Below are positions 18,626 through 27,016 of a stretch of DNA of 64,000 nt, piece after piece. Origin of the DNA: Algibacter amylolyticus (lineage in GTDB: Bacteria; Bacteroidota; Bacteroidia; Flavobacteriales; Flavobacteriaceae); contig NZ_JACHGE010000002.1 of NCBI RefSeq assembly GCF_014202225.1, forward strand, positions 62,001-126,000. Direction: 5' to 3'. A program made the position numbers and the translations under genes. The notes beneath the pieces were generated by a model, which was not told where the DNA came from, made no database searches, and worked only from the letters and a program-made list of their open reading frames with translations. The stretch's first letter is position 1. Every line of letters begins with the position of its first letter.

Positions 18626-18775
18626 GGGCGTTACCCGAAAAGGGTCGGGCTTTCCACTATATCTTTTTTTAATGGTGTAGCCCAAAGTACGTGTCTATCT
18701 TTTAAATTAAAGACATAATAAAGTCTATGTTTATTAGTTTAAAAAAAGGATGCCGTTTCAATCCCTAACGCGGGT
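18626..18775 (-). repeat. Dispersed GCGTTAGGG element, copy C (long form)
   Basis: Read on the minus strand it begins ACCCGCGTTAGGGATTG, then AAACGGCATCC, and ends GAAAGCCCGACCC, TTTTCGGGTAACGCCCA. The centre carries about 80 bp of AT-rich sequence absent from the other copies. It lies between converging genes, in inverted orientation to copy B on the far side of the two glutamine synthetase genes. Nothing else is seen in the gap 18594-18854. Confidence 0.8.
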
Positions 18776-18854
18776 TTGTTTGCTGGTTTTTGGTTTAGTT
18801 TAATGGCTTGTGGGTATTTCGGTTTTATTAGTTTTGTTTACCTGTTGTAAGTCG

Positions 18855-19565
18855 TTATTTAAATCGGTTCTTATTCTTTTTAAAATAATTTTCAACGTTC
18901 GGTTTCTGTGCAATCTGTTTAAATTCAAACACTTGGTTTTTAGGTGTAATGTCTTTTGTTCTAAATTCCTTTTCACTGTTAATTACAAAACTTGAGTCAG
19001 ATTTTATGGTCCCATTTAATTCGTATAAATAAGCTGAATTAAAAGAATCTTTGGTTGGTTTTTGCATTTCAATTCGGTAAAGTTGAATTTTAATTTTTTC
19101 CTTATTTATTTGAATTAAACCTTTACTTCCAATATCGTTTGGATTAAAACTACAAAGGCGTTTAGTTCTTTTTTCAATTGAATTTTGAGATTCGAGCATT
19201 AATTCAATTGTTTTATGAGCGCTATCATATGTGTTTGCATAGTTTTCCTTTTCAGCGCAATAATAACGTGAAAGGCCGTTTATGCCGCCAGCATTAACTA
19301 TAAAACCGTCTTCGTAAATAAAAAATACAGATAGATGTTTTATTTTATTTATCCCCGTCTTCTTTATGTAATCGTCTATAAAAGGAGGAGCATTTTCTCC
19401 ATAATCGAGGTCGAATTCCGCAAAATAATATCCGTTTAATTTTAGAGAATCATTGGTTAACGAATTGTTTTCAAAATCAATTAATTTATCTTTATGATGC
19501 GTTTTAAATATGCCACACGAATTAAATAACAGAACAATAATAAGTAGTAGTATTCGGTTTTTCAA
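18855..19565 (-). CDS. Hypothetical lipoprotein
   Basis: Not recognised. A signal with lipobox NSCG (Cys17) predicts a lipid-anchored envelope protein. The 236 residues include many Lys/Asn and a few paired strands but no catalytic motif I can name. Flanking sequence is unusual: a palindromic element related to the one at 40703-40842 lies just upstream (about 19576-19735), and dispersed repeat C lies downstream. The gene and its DUF1648 neighbour look like accessory cargo inserted between glnN and purM; this is inference. Confidence 0.65.
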   Translation of the reverse strand: MKNRILLLIIVLLFNSCGIFKTHHKDKLIDFENNSLTNDSLKLNGYYFAEFDLDYGENAPPFIDDYIKKTGINKIKHLSVFFIYEDGFIVNAGGINGLSRYYCAEKENYANTYDSAHKTIELMLESQNSIEKRTKRLCSFNPNDIGSKGLIQINKEKIKIQLYRIEMQKPTKDSFNSAYLYELNGTIKSDSSFVINSEKEFRTKDITPKNQVFEFKQIAQKPNVENYFKKNKNRFK

Positions 19566-19575
19566 GGCGAGCTTA

Positions 19576-19735
19576 TAATTGACTGCAACGGTTTTTGGGT
19601 AAGATTAGTTGCATAGTTAAGCAACCAATTTAGTGAATAAAAACCAAATAGAAAACCTGAGGGGATTTAAGTAAGCAAGCTAAAACTAGCTATTATTTAT
19701 TATTGTTCGTTGTTTTAGCTAGTGTTTTAATTTTT
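19576..19735. repeat. Palindromic intergenic element related to 40703-40842
   Basis: Contains AACGG, AAGATTAGTTGC, GTTAAGC and AATTTAGTGAATAA in the same order as the element at 40708-40760, then an imperfect hairpin, CTAAAACTAGC against GCTAGTGTTTTAA. Lies between the hypothetical lipoprotein and the DUF1648 gene. Confidence 0.4.
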
Positions 19736-20227
19736 ATTTCTGTTGGCGTTATTCAAAAAATATATCATAGGAATAAAAATCATCGCCATAGTTAAAGGCA
19801 AAAACCAAGTTCCTAGTCCGTCTGCATTTCCGTTTACATTTTCAATGGTTCTAAAAACTATTATTCCAAAAATTAATACAACAACTAATTTCAAAACTCT
19901 CATCATTCGAGTTGCGTTTGTGTATTGATGTAAAGCATTCTCTTTTGTTATTTCGCACGGATAATTAAATACGTGTGGATTTTTATTCAGTATTGTTAAT
20001 CCAACAAACAAAATTGTCGTAATTATTGGTAATGCAAATATATTTGACTTATCACCAAATGCATCCACTTCTCCTGTGCTGTTGTAATGTGTTGGGATTA
20101 TTTCAGGTAATTCAACATAGTTGGCTAAAGTCAAAGACCATAATACAAGTAAAGAAACCCATCCAAATATCTCCAGAGTCTTGTCGGTCTTTGTTAATTT
20201 TAGTTTTATTCTCGGTCTGGTATTCAT
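19727..20227 (-). CDS. DUF1648 membrane protein
   Basis: Small integral membrane protein. The segment LPEIIPTHYNSTGEVDAFGDKS (about 42-63) is the DUF1648 signature: a helix end, PTHY/HFN, then G-x-x-D-x-xG. Four hydrophobic segments are visible at about 24-42, 66-83, 112-128 and 140-158. Related proteins include SdpI-type immunity and regulatory membrane proteins of Firmicutes, but this one lacks the SdpI extension, so an immunity role should not be assumed. It stands between a palindromic element and purM. Confidence 0.75.
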   Translation of the reverse strand: MNTRPRIKLKLTKTDKTLEIFGWVSLLVLWSLTLANYVELPEIIPTHYNSTGEVDAFGDKSNIFALPIITTILFVGLTILNKNPHVFNYPCEITKENALHQYTNATRMMRVLKLVVVLIFGIIVFRTIENVNGNADGLGTWFLPLTMAMIFIPMIYFLNNANRNKN

Positions 20228-20406
20228 GTTTTACTCTTTTCAGAAATGTTGCTTCCACATTGGCGATAATTTGTTGTTGAGTTTCCTTTATGTTTCACGT
20301 CTTGTAAATATAATTATTTTTCTTACGTAGTTAAAGTGGTTTAAAACCCGTTAATAAAACCTGTTTCATATTTTAATTAATGCCTGTTATTTTTAAAATA
20401 TTACTT

Positions 20407-20414
20407 TACTTTTG
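20407..20414 (+). promoter_or_regulatory. -7 box of the purM-type gene
   Basis: TACTTTTG, exact TAnnTTTG match, 18 bp before the ATG at 20432. Confidence 0.55.
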
Positions 20415-20431
20415 CATCACAATACAACATT

Positions 20432-21610
20432 ATGAGTCAAGAAGTTTCAAAACGATACGCACAACGTGGTGTTTCGGCATCAAAAGAAGATGTTCACAAT
20501 GCTATTAAGAATATAGATAAAGGATTATTTCCTAAGGCATTCTGTAAAATAGTTCCAGATTATTTAACCAACGATGATGATTATTGCTTAATCATGCATG
20601 CCGATGGTGCTGGTACAAAATCGTCTTTAGCTTATATGTACTGGAAAGAAACCGGCGATGTATCCGTTTGGAAAGGTATTGCTCAAGATGCGTTAATTAT
20701 GAATATTGACGATTTACTTTGCGTAGGCGCAACAGATAATATTATGTTATCGTCTACCATTGGTAGAAATAAAAATTTAATTCCTGGCGAAGTGCTTTCT
20801 GCTATTATAAACGGAACTGAAGAGCTGCTTGCCGATTTAAAATCCTTTGGTGTAACCATTCATTCTACAGGAGGCGAAACTGCCGATGTTGGCGATTTAG
20901 TGCGAACTATTATTGTAGATTCTACAGTAACGGCAAGAATGAAACGTGCCGATGTTATTGATAATGCCAATATTAAAGCTGGCGATGTTATTGTTGGTTT
21001 AGAAAGTTTTGGTCAAGCCTCTTACGAAAAAGCATATAACGGTGGTATGGGAAGTAACGGATTAACTTCTGCCCGCCACGACGTGTTTAGTAAATATTTA
21101 GCCGAAAAATACCCAGAAAGTTTTGATGCTTCGGTGCCTGAAGATTTGGTGTATTCTGGAGGTGTTAAATTAACCGATACGGTTGAAAATGCACCTATTG
21201 ATGCTGGTAAACTAGTATTATCGCCAACAAGAACCTATGCCCCAATTGTAAAGAAAATATTATCAGAGTATAATAGCGATTCCATTCATGGTATGGTACA
21301 TTGCTCGGGAGGAGCACAAACTAAAATTCTTCACTTTGTTGATGAGTTTCATATTGTAAAGGATAATATGTTTCCAATTCCTCCACTATTCAAATTAATA
21401 CAAGAACAATCTAAAACCGATTGGAAAGAAATGTACCAAGTGTTTAATTGCGGACACCGAATGGAATTATATGTTTCACCAGAAGTAGCCGATAGTATTA
21501 TCGAAATTTCAAAATCATTTAATGTAAATGCTCAAATTATTGGTAGGGTAGAAGCTTCAAAAAATAAACAGCTTACAATAAAATCGGAGTTTGGGGAGTT
21601 TAAGTATTAA
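20432..21610 (+). CDS. purM: Phosphoribosylformylglycinamidine cyclo-ligase (AIR synthetase)
   Basis: Fifth step of purine synthesis: ATP-dependent closure of FGAM to AIR. The N-terminus MSQEVSKRYAQRGVSASKEDV and the ATP/Mg motif MHADGAGTKSSLAY (about 56-69) are typical, as are HSTGGETADVGDLVRT (about 149-164) and MVHCSGGAQTKILHF later. The 392-residue form with extra C-terminal strands is the variant found in Bacteroidota. Monocistronic by appearance: its own promoter lies upstream and the next gene follows after a 71-bp gap. Confidence 0.92.
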   Translation: MSQEVSKRYAQRGVSASKEDVHNAIKNIDKGLFPKAFCKIVPDYLTNDDDYCLIMHADGAGTKSSLAYMYWKETGDVSVWKGIAQDALIMNIDDLLCVGATDNIMLSSTIGRNKNLIPGEVLSAIINGTEELLADLKSFGVTIHSTGGETADVGDLVRTIIVDSTVTARMKRADVIDNANIKAGDVIVGLESFGQASYEKAYNGGMGSNGLTSARHDVFSKYLAEKYPESFDASVPEDLVYSGGVKLTDTVENAPIDAGKLVLSPTRTYAPIVKKILSEYNSDSIHGMVHCSGGAQTKILHFVDEFHIVKDNMFPIPPLFKLIQEQSKTDWKEMYQVFNCGHRMELYVSPEVADSIIEISKSFNVNAQIIGRVEASKNKQLTIKSEFGEFKY

Positions 21611-21681
21611 AATTATCCAATTTTAGTCAATTACGGAATAGTTTTTGATGCTAAAAGAAATTTAATGCTAACCCAACAACA

Positions 21682-22644
21682 ATGAAGTATTTATTAATTA
21701 TTTTAATTACGCTCTGTTTTCAGTTTTCAAATGCACAACCAGATTCTCTTTTTATAAAAGAAAAAAAGGTTAAATATGTTGGCCCACAGTGGAAACAAGA
21801 AAATAAAGGTACAGTCGATATTAATCAAGTCTCATTTACTAATTGGAATTCTGGTGGTAGTACATCTATTTCCGGTTTGTTAGGTTTGGTGTCGTCTTTA
21901 AATTACACAGATAAATTCTTCAACTGGAAAAATAACGTTAACATTCGTTATGGTATAAATAAGCAAGAGGCAAGAGAAACTAGAAAAACCGACGATTTAT
22001 TTGAGGTAAATTCTAATTTAGGATATAATCCAAACGATGGTATTTCAAACTGGTTTTACTCCGCGCGGCTTAATTTTAGAACACAGCTAACCAACGGTTT
22101 TAATTATCCCAATAAAAAAGATCCTATTTCTAGACTGCTAGCTCCAGGATATCTGTTTTTTGGAGGTGGTATGGAGTACGGTAAAAACATCGATAAGTTA
22201 TCGTTTTACTTTTCGCCAATTACCTTAAAAGCTACTTTTGTTTTAGATGAAGATTTGGCAAACGCAGGATCCTTTGGTGTTACACCAGCGGTTCTTGATT
22301 CTGAAGGAAATATTATTGTTCCAGGAGATAAGGTTAGAAAGGAAGTTGGTGTTCTGGTTACCAATAGTTACGAAATGGAAATTATTGAAAACATTAACGT
22401 AAAAAACCAAGTAAGTTTATATTCCGATTACGTTAATAACTTTGGAAACGTAGATGTAGATTGGCGAATAGATTTTGATTTTAAAGTAAACTCTTTTGTT
22501 AGGGCTACTTTAGGGTCGCATATTAGATACGACGACGATGTTAAAACTCAAGTTCCAACAGAAATTGAAGGGGAGTTTGACGAGGCAGGTGCAAAAGTGC
22601 AATGGAAACAGTTTTTAGGAGTTGGTTTTGCTGTAGATTTTTAG
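21682..22644 (+). CDS. DUF3078 outer-membrane beta-barrel protein
   Basis: Signal peptide to about residue 18 (ends SNAQ), then alternating aromatic/hydrophobic strands with the family segment VDINQVSFTNWNSGG (about 46-60) and a C-terminal aromatic strand ending GFAVDF. These features match DUF3078 proteins of Bacteroidota, which are predicted outer-membrane barrels of unknown role. Transport or surface function is inference. It follows purM in the same direction but is probably independent. Confidence 0.82.
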   Translation: MKYLLIILITLCFQFSNAQPDSLFIKEKKVKYVGPQWKQENKGTVDINQVSFTNWNSGGSTSISGLLGLVSSLNYTDKFFNWKNNVNIRYGINKQEARETRKTDDLFEVNSNLGYNPNDGISNWFYSARLNFRTQLTNGFNYPNKKDPISRLLAPGYLFFGGGMEYGKNIDKLSFYFSPITLKATFVLDEDLANAGSFGVTPAVLDSEGNIIVPGDKVRKEVGVLVTNSYEMEIIENINVKNQVSLYSDYVNNFGNVDVDWRIDFDFKVNSFVRATLGSHIRYDDDVKTQVPTEIEGEFDEAGAKVQWKQFLGVGFAVDF

Positions 22645-22720
22645 AGTTCTATACAAAAGCGCATTGTACTAATTATTTAAAGTTTATAGTGCCTTACGCT
22701 ATAAATAAAGCCGTAAAAAA

Positions 22721-23020
22721 CTAAATATAACACTTAATTGCTACCAAGAAACTACAGGTTAAAATACCGTCTATTATATAAAGCTGCGCTACTAGTTTTA
22801 AATTAGAAACACCAACCATTTTATAGAATCCTATTCTTTTTCTCATATTTATATCGTTTATAATCCAATAGTATATAAACATTAAAAAGAGTTTAGTTAA
22901 AAGCGCAGGTATTATTTGTGGTACTATCACTGTAAGGATAATAGTAGCGAAAAAAGACCACATGGCAAGTGCTTTGTAATATATTAATATAGCTCTAAAC
23001 TGCTGTAACATATAGCGCAT
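22721..23020 (-). CDS. Small hypothetical membrane protein
   Basis: Unrecognised protein with three hydrophobic segments (MWSFFATIILTVIVPQIIPA, LFLMFIYYWII, LVAQLYIIDGILTCSFLVAI) and the loop MRKRIGFYKMVGVSNLKL. The reading frame is open back to an ATG at 23110, but that start would overlap the prfA promoter box and sit 13 bp from the prfA start. The Met at 23020 (MRYMLQQFRAIL) is therefore preferred. Many conserved-looking small residues suggest it is real, but the start is uncertain. Confidence 0.55.
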   Translation of the reverse strand: MRYMLQQFRAILIYYKALAMWSFFATIILTVIVPQIIPALLTKLFLMFIYYWIINDINMRKRIGFYKMVGVSNLKLVAQLYIIDGILTCSFLVAIKCYI

Positions 23021-23094
23021 AACGTTTGTGTAACTGAATATATTTTTCAAAGTGGTAAAGAAATTTTTAATAATGATAAATTCATAAATTATCG

Positions 23095-23102
23095 TATTTT
23101 TG
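23095..23102 (+). promoter_or_regulatory. -7 box of prfA
   Basis: TATTTTTG, exact TAnnTTTG match, 22 bp before the prfA ATG. Confidence 0.55.
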
Positions 23103-23123
23103 ATATCCAATTAAAAAAGGCAG

Positions 23124-24200
23124 ATGTTAGAGAAATTACAAATAGTAAAACAGCGTTTTGATGAGGTTAGTGATTTAATTATCCAACCAGATATTATTAC
23201 AGATCAAAAACGCTATGTTGAACTAAATAGAGAGTATAAAGACTTACGTTTACTAATGGATAAGCGCGAGTTATATATAGAACTTACCAATAATTTGGCT
23301 GAGGCAGAAGAAATAATTTCTGATGGCAGTGATGCAGAAATGGTGGAAATGGCCAAAATGCAGTATGATGAAGCTAAAGAAAGCATTGCTAAATTAGAGG
23401 AAGAGATAAAAGTACTTTTAATCCCTAAAGATCCAACAGATTCTAAAAATGCGGTTGTAGAGTTACGTGCAGGAACCGGTGGGGATGAAGCGAGTATTTT
23501 TGCAGGCGATCTTTTTAGAATGTATACTAAATACTGTGAGAGTAAAGGCTGGAAAGTCGATACGGTAGATTTTAGTGAAGGAACCAATGGTGGTTTTAAA
23601 GAAATTCAGTTTGAAGTTACAGGTAATGATGTTTACGGTACTTTAAAGTTTGAAGCCGGTGTACATCGTGTGCAACGTGTACCTCAAACCGAAACTCAAG
23701 GTCGTGTGCATACAAGTGCAGCAACGGTAATGGTGTTTCCGGAAGCCGAAGAGTTTGATGTGGAAATAAACCCTAAAGATGTAAGAATCGATTTTTTCTG
23801 TTCTTCTGGTCCTGGAGGTCAGTCTGTAAATACGACGTATTCAGCGGTGCGTTTAACGCATATACCAACAGGTTTAGTGGCACAATGTCAAGATCAAAAA
23901 TCGCAGCATAAAAATAAAGAAAAAGCATTTAAAGTATTACGTTCTCGTTTATACGATTTAGAACTTGCTAAGAAATTAGAAGAAGATGCTGCCTTACGCG
24001 GTACCATGGTAACTAGTGGTGATAGAAGTGCTAAAATTAGAACGTATAATTATTCACAAGGCCGTGTTACAGATCACAGAATAGGATTAACACTTTACGA
24101 CTTGTCTAATATCGTAAATGGCGATATTCAAAAAATTATAGATGAATTGCAATTAGCTGATAATACTGAGAAGTTGAAGGCTGGAAGTGATCAAATTTAA
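23124..24200 (+). CDS. prfA: Peptide chain release factor 1
   Basis: Class I release factor that reads UAA and UAG and triggers peptide release on the ribosome. The catalytic GGQ lies in [20 protein letters not shown] (about 229-248). The stop-codon reading region includes [16 protein letters not shown], with the RF1-type P-x-T motif (PQT, inside VPQTETQG). [12 protein letters not shown] is another family hallmark. Full length at 358 residues. The pyrF gene follows after 11 bp, so the two are likely co-transcribed. Confidence 0.96.
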   Translation: MLEKLQIVKQRFDEVSDLIIQPDIITDQKRYVELNREYKDLRLLMDKRELYIELTNNLAEAEEIISDGSDAEMVEMAKMQYDEAKESIAKLEEEIKVLLIPKDPTDSKNAVVELRAGTGGDEASIFAGDLFRMYTKYCESKGWKVDTVDFSEGTNGGFKEIQFEVTGNDVYGTLKFEAGVHRVQRVPQTETQGRVHTSAATVMVFPEAEEFDVEINPKDVRIDFFCSSGPGGQSVNTTYSAVRLTHIPTGLVAQCQDQKSQHKNKEKAFKVLRSRLYDLELAKKLEEDAALRGTMVTSGDRSAKIRTYNYSQGRVTDHRIGLTLYDLSNIVNGDIQKIIDELQLADNTEKLKAGSDQI

Positions 24201-24211
24201 AAAATAACTAA

Positions 24212-25024
24212 GTGACAACAAGCCAATTAGTTCAGCAAATCAAAAAAAAGAAATCCTTTCTATGTATTGGATTGGATGTAGATTTAAATAAAATACCAAA
24301 GCATCTTTTAAGGGAGGATGATCCCATTTTTGCTTTTAATAAAGCTATTATTGATGCTACACATCATTTATGTGTGGCTTATAAACCTAATACGGCCTTT
24401 TACGAGGCCTACGGTATTAAGGGTTGGCAAGCTTTAGAGAAAACAATTAATTATATAAACGAAAATCATCCAGAAATATTTACAATTGCAGATGCCAAAC
24501 GAGGCGATATTGGGAATACGAGTACCATGTATGCTAAAGCGTTTTTTGAGGATTTAGCGTTCGATTCTGTTACTGTCGCACCATATATGGGTAAAGATTC
24601 GGTAGAACCGTTTTTAGCATTCAACGATAAACATACCATTATGTTGGCCTTAACTTCCAACGAAGGTGCATTCGATTTTCAAACTAAACAAATTGATGGT
24701 AAAGAAGTGTATAAGCATGTTTTAGAAACTTCTAAATCATGGAAAAATGCAGAGAACTTAATGTATGTGGTAGGCGCTACAAAGGCAGAATACTTAGCCG
24801 ATATAAGAAATATTATTCCAGATAGTTTTCTTTTAGTTCCTGGTGTTGGCGCTCAAGGCGGAAATTTGCAAGACGTGTGTAAATACGGAATGAACGATAA
24901 TGTTGGATTGCTAATTAATTCATCAAGAGGTATTATTTACGCTTCAAATAATGAAGATTTTGCTCAAATGTCGGCCCATAAAGCTGAAGCACTACAAAAA
25001 GAAATGGCTTTGATTTTAGAATAG
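24212..25024 (+). CDS. pyrF: Orotidine 5'-phosphate decarboxylase
   Basis: Last step of UMP synthesis: decarboxylation of OMP. The type 2 (long) form is recognised by [18 protein letters not shown] near the start, [13 protein letters not shown] (about 93-105; catalytic Lys and Asp), [14 protein letters not shown], and [11 protein letters not shown] near residue 208. The start is GTG, 11 bp after prfA. A run of A/T just before it offers no Shine-Dalgarno, as is usual in this phylum. Full length at 270 residues. Confidence 0.95.
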   Translation: MTTSQLVQQIKKKKSFLCIGLDVDLNKIPKHLLREDDPIFAFNKAIIDATHHLCVAYKPNTAFYEAYGIKGWQALEKTINYINENHPEIFTIADAKRGDIGNTSTMYAKAFFEDLAFDSVTVAPYMGKDSVEPFLAFNDKHTIMLALTSNEGAFDFQTKQIDGKEVYKHVLETSKSWKNAENLMYVVGATKAEYLADIRNIIPDSFLLVPGVGAQGGNLQDVCKYGMNDNVGLLINSSRGIIYASNNEDFAQMSAHKAEALQKEMALILE

Positions 25025-25141
25025 TTAAACCTACTTCTATATTTTATTTTGAATTCCAGTGGCTTTGCGATAAAAAAACGGAAATTATTTTAAGTAATTA
25101 ATTTTAATCTTTATCATTCCTGTGGCGTCAGGAATCCACCT

Positions 25142-25948
25142 ATGGAACTTGTAGATCAAATCAACAGAACTATTTATTTTAAAGACACGCCTAAGCGCAT
25201 TATATCTTTAGTGCCAAGTCAAACAGAATTACTTTGCGATTTAGGTCTAGAACCCTTTTTAGTGGGCGTTACTAAATTTTGTGTGCATCCGCATCATATT
25301 AAAACTAATGTTGCTGTGGTTGGTGGCACTAAGCAAATTCAAATAGAAAAAATTAAGGCACTTAAGCCAGATATTATTCTTTGTAATAAGGAAGAAAATA
25401 CTAAGGCTATTGTGGAAGCCTGCCAATTAATTTGTAACGTTCATGTATCGGATATTTTTAATGTTGAAGATAGCGTAGCGCTTATTCAGCAATACGGTTC
25501 TATATTTAATAAAAAGGAAGAAGCACTTTCAATATCCAATAAAATTGAAAGAGAAATGGAAAGTTTCAACGTGTTTATTCAAAATAAGCCCGTTTTAAAA
25601 ACGGTTTATTTTATTTGGAAAAACCCGTGGATGGTTGCAGCAAATAATACGTTTATAGCTTATTTACTTAAGATAAATCATTTTGAAAATGTTTTCGCAT
25701 CAAAAATACGATACCCAGAAATTGATATTTTAGATCCTGCATCAAATGAAAACGTAGACCTTGTTTTACTTTCATCTGAACCTTTTCCGTTTAAAGAAAC
25801 GCATAAAAAGGAGTTGCAAGAAAATTATCCTAACGCCAAAATTGTTTTAGTTGATGGCGAAATGTTTTCTTGGTACGGTTCTAGACTTACAAAAGCGTTT
25901 ACTTATTTTAAATCGCTCCGTTTAAGTCTTCAGAATACTGTACTTTAG
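25142..25948 (+). CDS. BtuF-like periplasmic-binding-fold protein without signal peptide
   Basis: Helical-backbone metal/cobalamin-type binding fold (ABC transporter substrate-binding family). KRIISLVPSQTELLCDLGLE (about 19-38) is the characteristic beginning of domain 1, then VGVTKFCVHP and KALKPDIILCNKEENT. A long linking helix is predicted around 115-150. No signal peptide or lipobox precedes the domain, so it may be cytoplasmic or its export signal may be missed. No permease or ATPase genes are adjacent. Ligand unknown; cobalamin is the usual annotation for the group. Confidence 0.78.
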   Translation: MELVDQINRTIYFKDTPKRIISLVPSQTELLCDLGLEPFLVGVTKFCVHPHHIKTNVAVVGGTKQIQIEKIKALKPDIILCNKEENTKAIVEACQLICNVHVSDIFNVEDSVALIQQYGSIFNKKEEALSISNKIEREMESFNVFIQNKPVLKTVYFIWKNPWMVAANNTFIAYLLKINHFENVFASKIRYPEIDILDPASNENVDLVLLSSEPFPFKETHKKELQENYPNAKIVLVDGEMFSWYGSRLTKAFTYFKSLRLSLQNTVL

Positions 25949-26054
25949 TAGTATCATCTACAAAATTAGCTATTCTTCTTTCTATTTCTTTTAAGCTTAT
26001 GGCTTTACTGAGGTTTGGTTTTATTTTACCAACTCTACAAAATTGTGTGTTCAT
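25908..26054 (-). CDS. Possible 48-residue small protein
   Basis: Open frame starting MNTQFCRVGKIKPNLSKAIS and ending YSEDLNGAI, with a charged helix-like centre (LKEIERRIANFVDD). It overlaps the 3' end of the BtuF-like gene by 41 bp in antisense. Composition looks protein-like, but there is no exact -7 box (a weak TACTTTAT lies upstream) and no homologue known to me. It could be chance or a remnant. Confidence 0.25.
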   Translation of the reverse strand: MNTQFCRVGKIKPNLSKAISLKEIERRIANFVDDTTKVQYSEDLNGAI

Positions 26055-26138
26055 ATACGTTCTTTTGTATAAAGTACGTGTAAATGAAGCTTTTAGACGT
26101 TATCGATACGTTAAAAAATCATTAAAATAACGGCGAAA

Positions 26139-26167
26139 AAAAACCGAATAACGTGTATTCGGTTTTT
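26139..26167 (-). terminator. Intrinsic terminator of the DUF4197 gene
   Basis: 12-bp stem AAAAACCGAATA / TATTCGGTTTTT with a 5-base loop, continuing into a T run on the minus strand, 24 bp after the DUF4197 stop. Confidence 0.8.
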
Positions 26168-26190
26168 AATTCATTTTTTTGGGTAAAAAC

Positions 26191-26895
26191 TTAATCTTGT
26201 AAAGCAAATACTTTACGTAATAAGTCTGTAGTTCTAGATGATGCTTTTGTTCTAATATCCTTTTCTTCAACAGCAATCATAGTAAAAACACCTTTTAAAG
26301 CTTCTCCTGTTACATAATCCGTTAAGTCAGGATTTACATTGTTTGTAAATGGAATGCTATTGTATTTGTTAATTAAATTAGACCAAATCTCGTCGGCACC
26401 AACTTTACTAAAAGAGTTTTTAATTACTGGGTTAAATTTAGCGTAAAGCGCATCTTGAGTTTTCGATGTTAAAAACTGCGTTGCGGCATCATTATCTCCT
26501 AATAAAATATTTTTTGCATCATCAAACGTTATGCTTTTTACAGCATCAACAAAAATTGGAGTAGATTCTTTTACAGCATCTTCAGCAGCTCTATTTAATA
26601 CTTTTAAACCTTCATCTGCTAAATTGCTTAATCCTATATCGCGTAACGCTTTATCTACTTTGGCTAATTCTTCTGGTAATAAAATTTTAACTAGATCGTT
26701 TTTAAAAAAACCATCAGTTTGAGTAAGTTTTGTAACCTGTTTATCAATTCCTAAATCTAATGCTTGTCTTAAACCAGATGCTATTTCAGTATTTGCAATA
26801 GTACCACTTTGTGGTAATTGGTTAACAACTTGTTGTAATTCTGCACAAGCAGTGAAATTAAGTACTAAAATAATAGCTAATATTTTACGAATCAT
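26191..26895 (-). CDS. DUF4197 lipoprotein
   Basis: Lipoprotein signal with Cys at about residue 17 (FTACAEL). The body is largely helical and matches DUF4197: SGLRQALDLGIDKQV near 42, DGFFKNDLVKILLPEEL near 62, and the C-terminal DYVTGEALKGVFTMIAVEEK preceding TTDLLRKVFA. Found in Proteobacteria and Bacteroidota; function unknown. An exact -7 box lies at 26918-26925 and a terminator follows, so it is a single-gene unit. Confidence 0.85.
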   Translation of the reverse strand: MIRKILAIILVLNFTACAELQQVVNQLPQSGTIANTEIASGLRQALDLGIDKQVTKLTQTDGFFKNDLVKILLPEELAKVDKALRDIGLSNLADEGLKVLNRAAEDAVKESTPIFVDAVKSITFDDAKNILLGDNDAATQFLTSKTQDALYAKFNPVIKNSFSKVGADEIWSNLINKYNSIPFTNNVNPDLTDYVTGEALKGVFTMIAVEEKDIRTKASSRTTDLLRKVFALQD

Positions 26896-26917
26896 GGTTT
26901 TGGGTTTTATATTTTGG

Positions 26918-26925
26918 CAAATATA
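26918..26925 (-). promoter_or_regulatory. -7 box of the DUF4197 gene
   Basis: TATATTTG on the minus strand, exact TAnnTTTG match, 22 bp before the start. Confidence 0.5.
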
Positions 26926-27016
26926 TATTTTAGTTTTTAAAGTATATTTATAAAATACTATTTTAGCATAATATTTGCAATGTTTATATTGTTATAGCAT
27001 TAAGTCGCCTTTAAAA

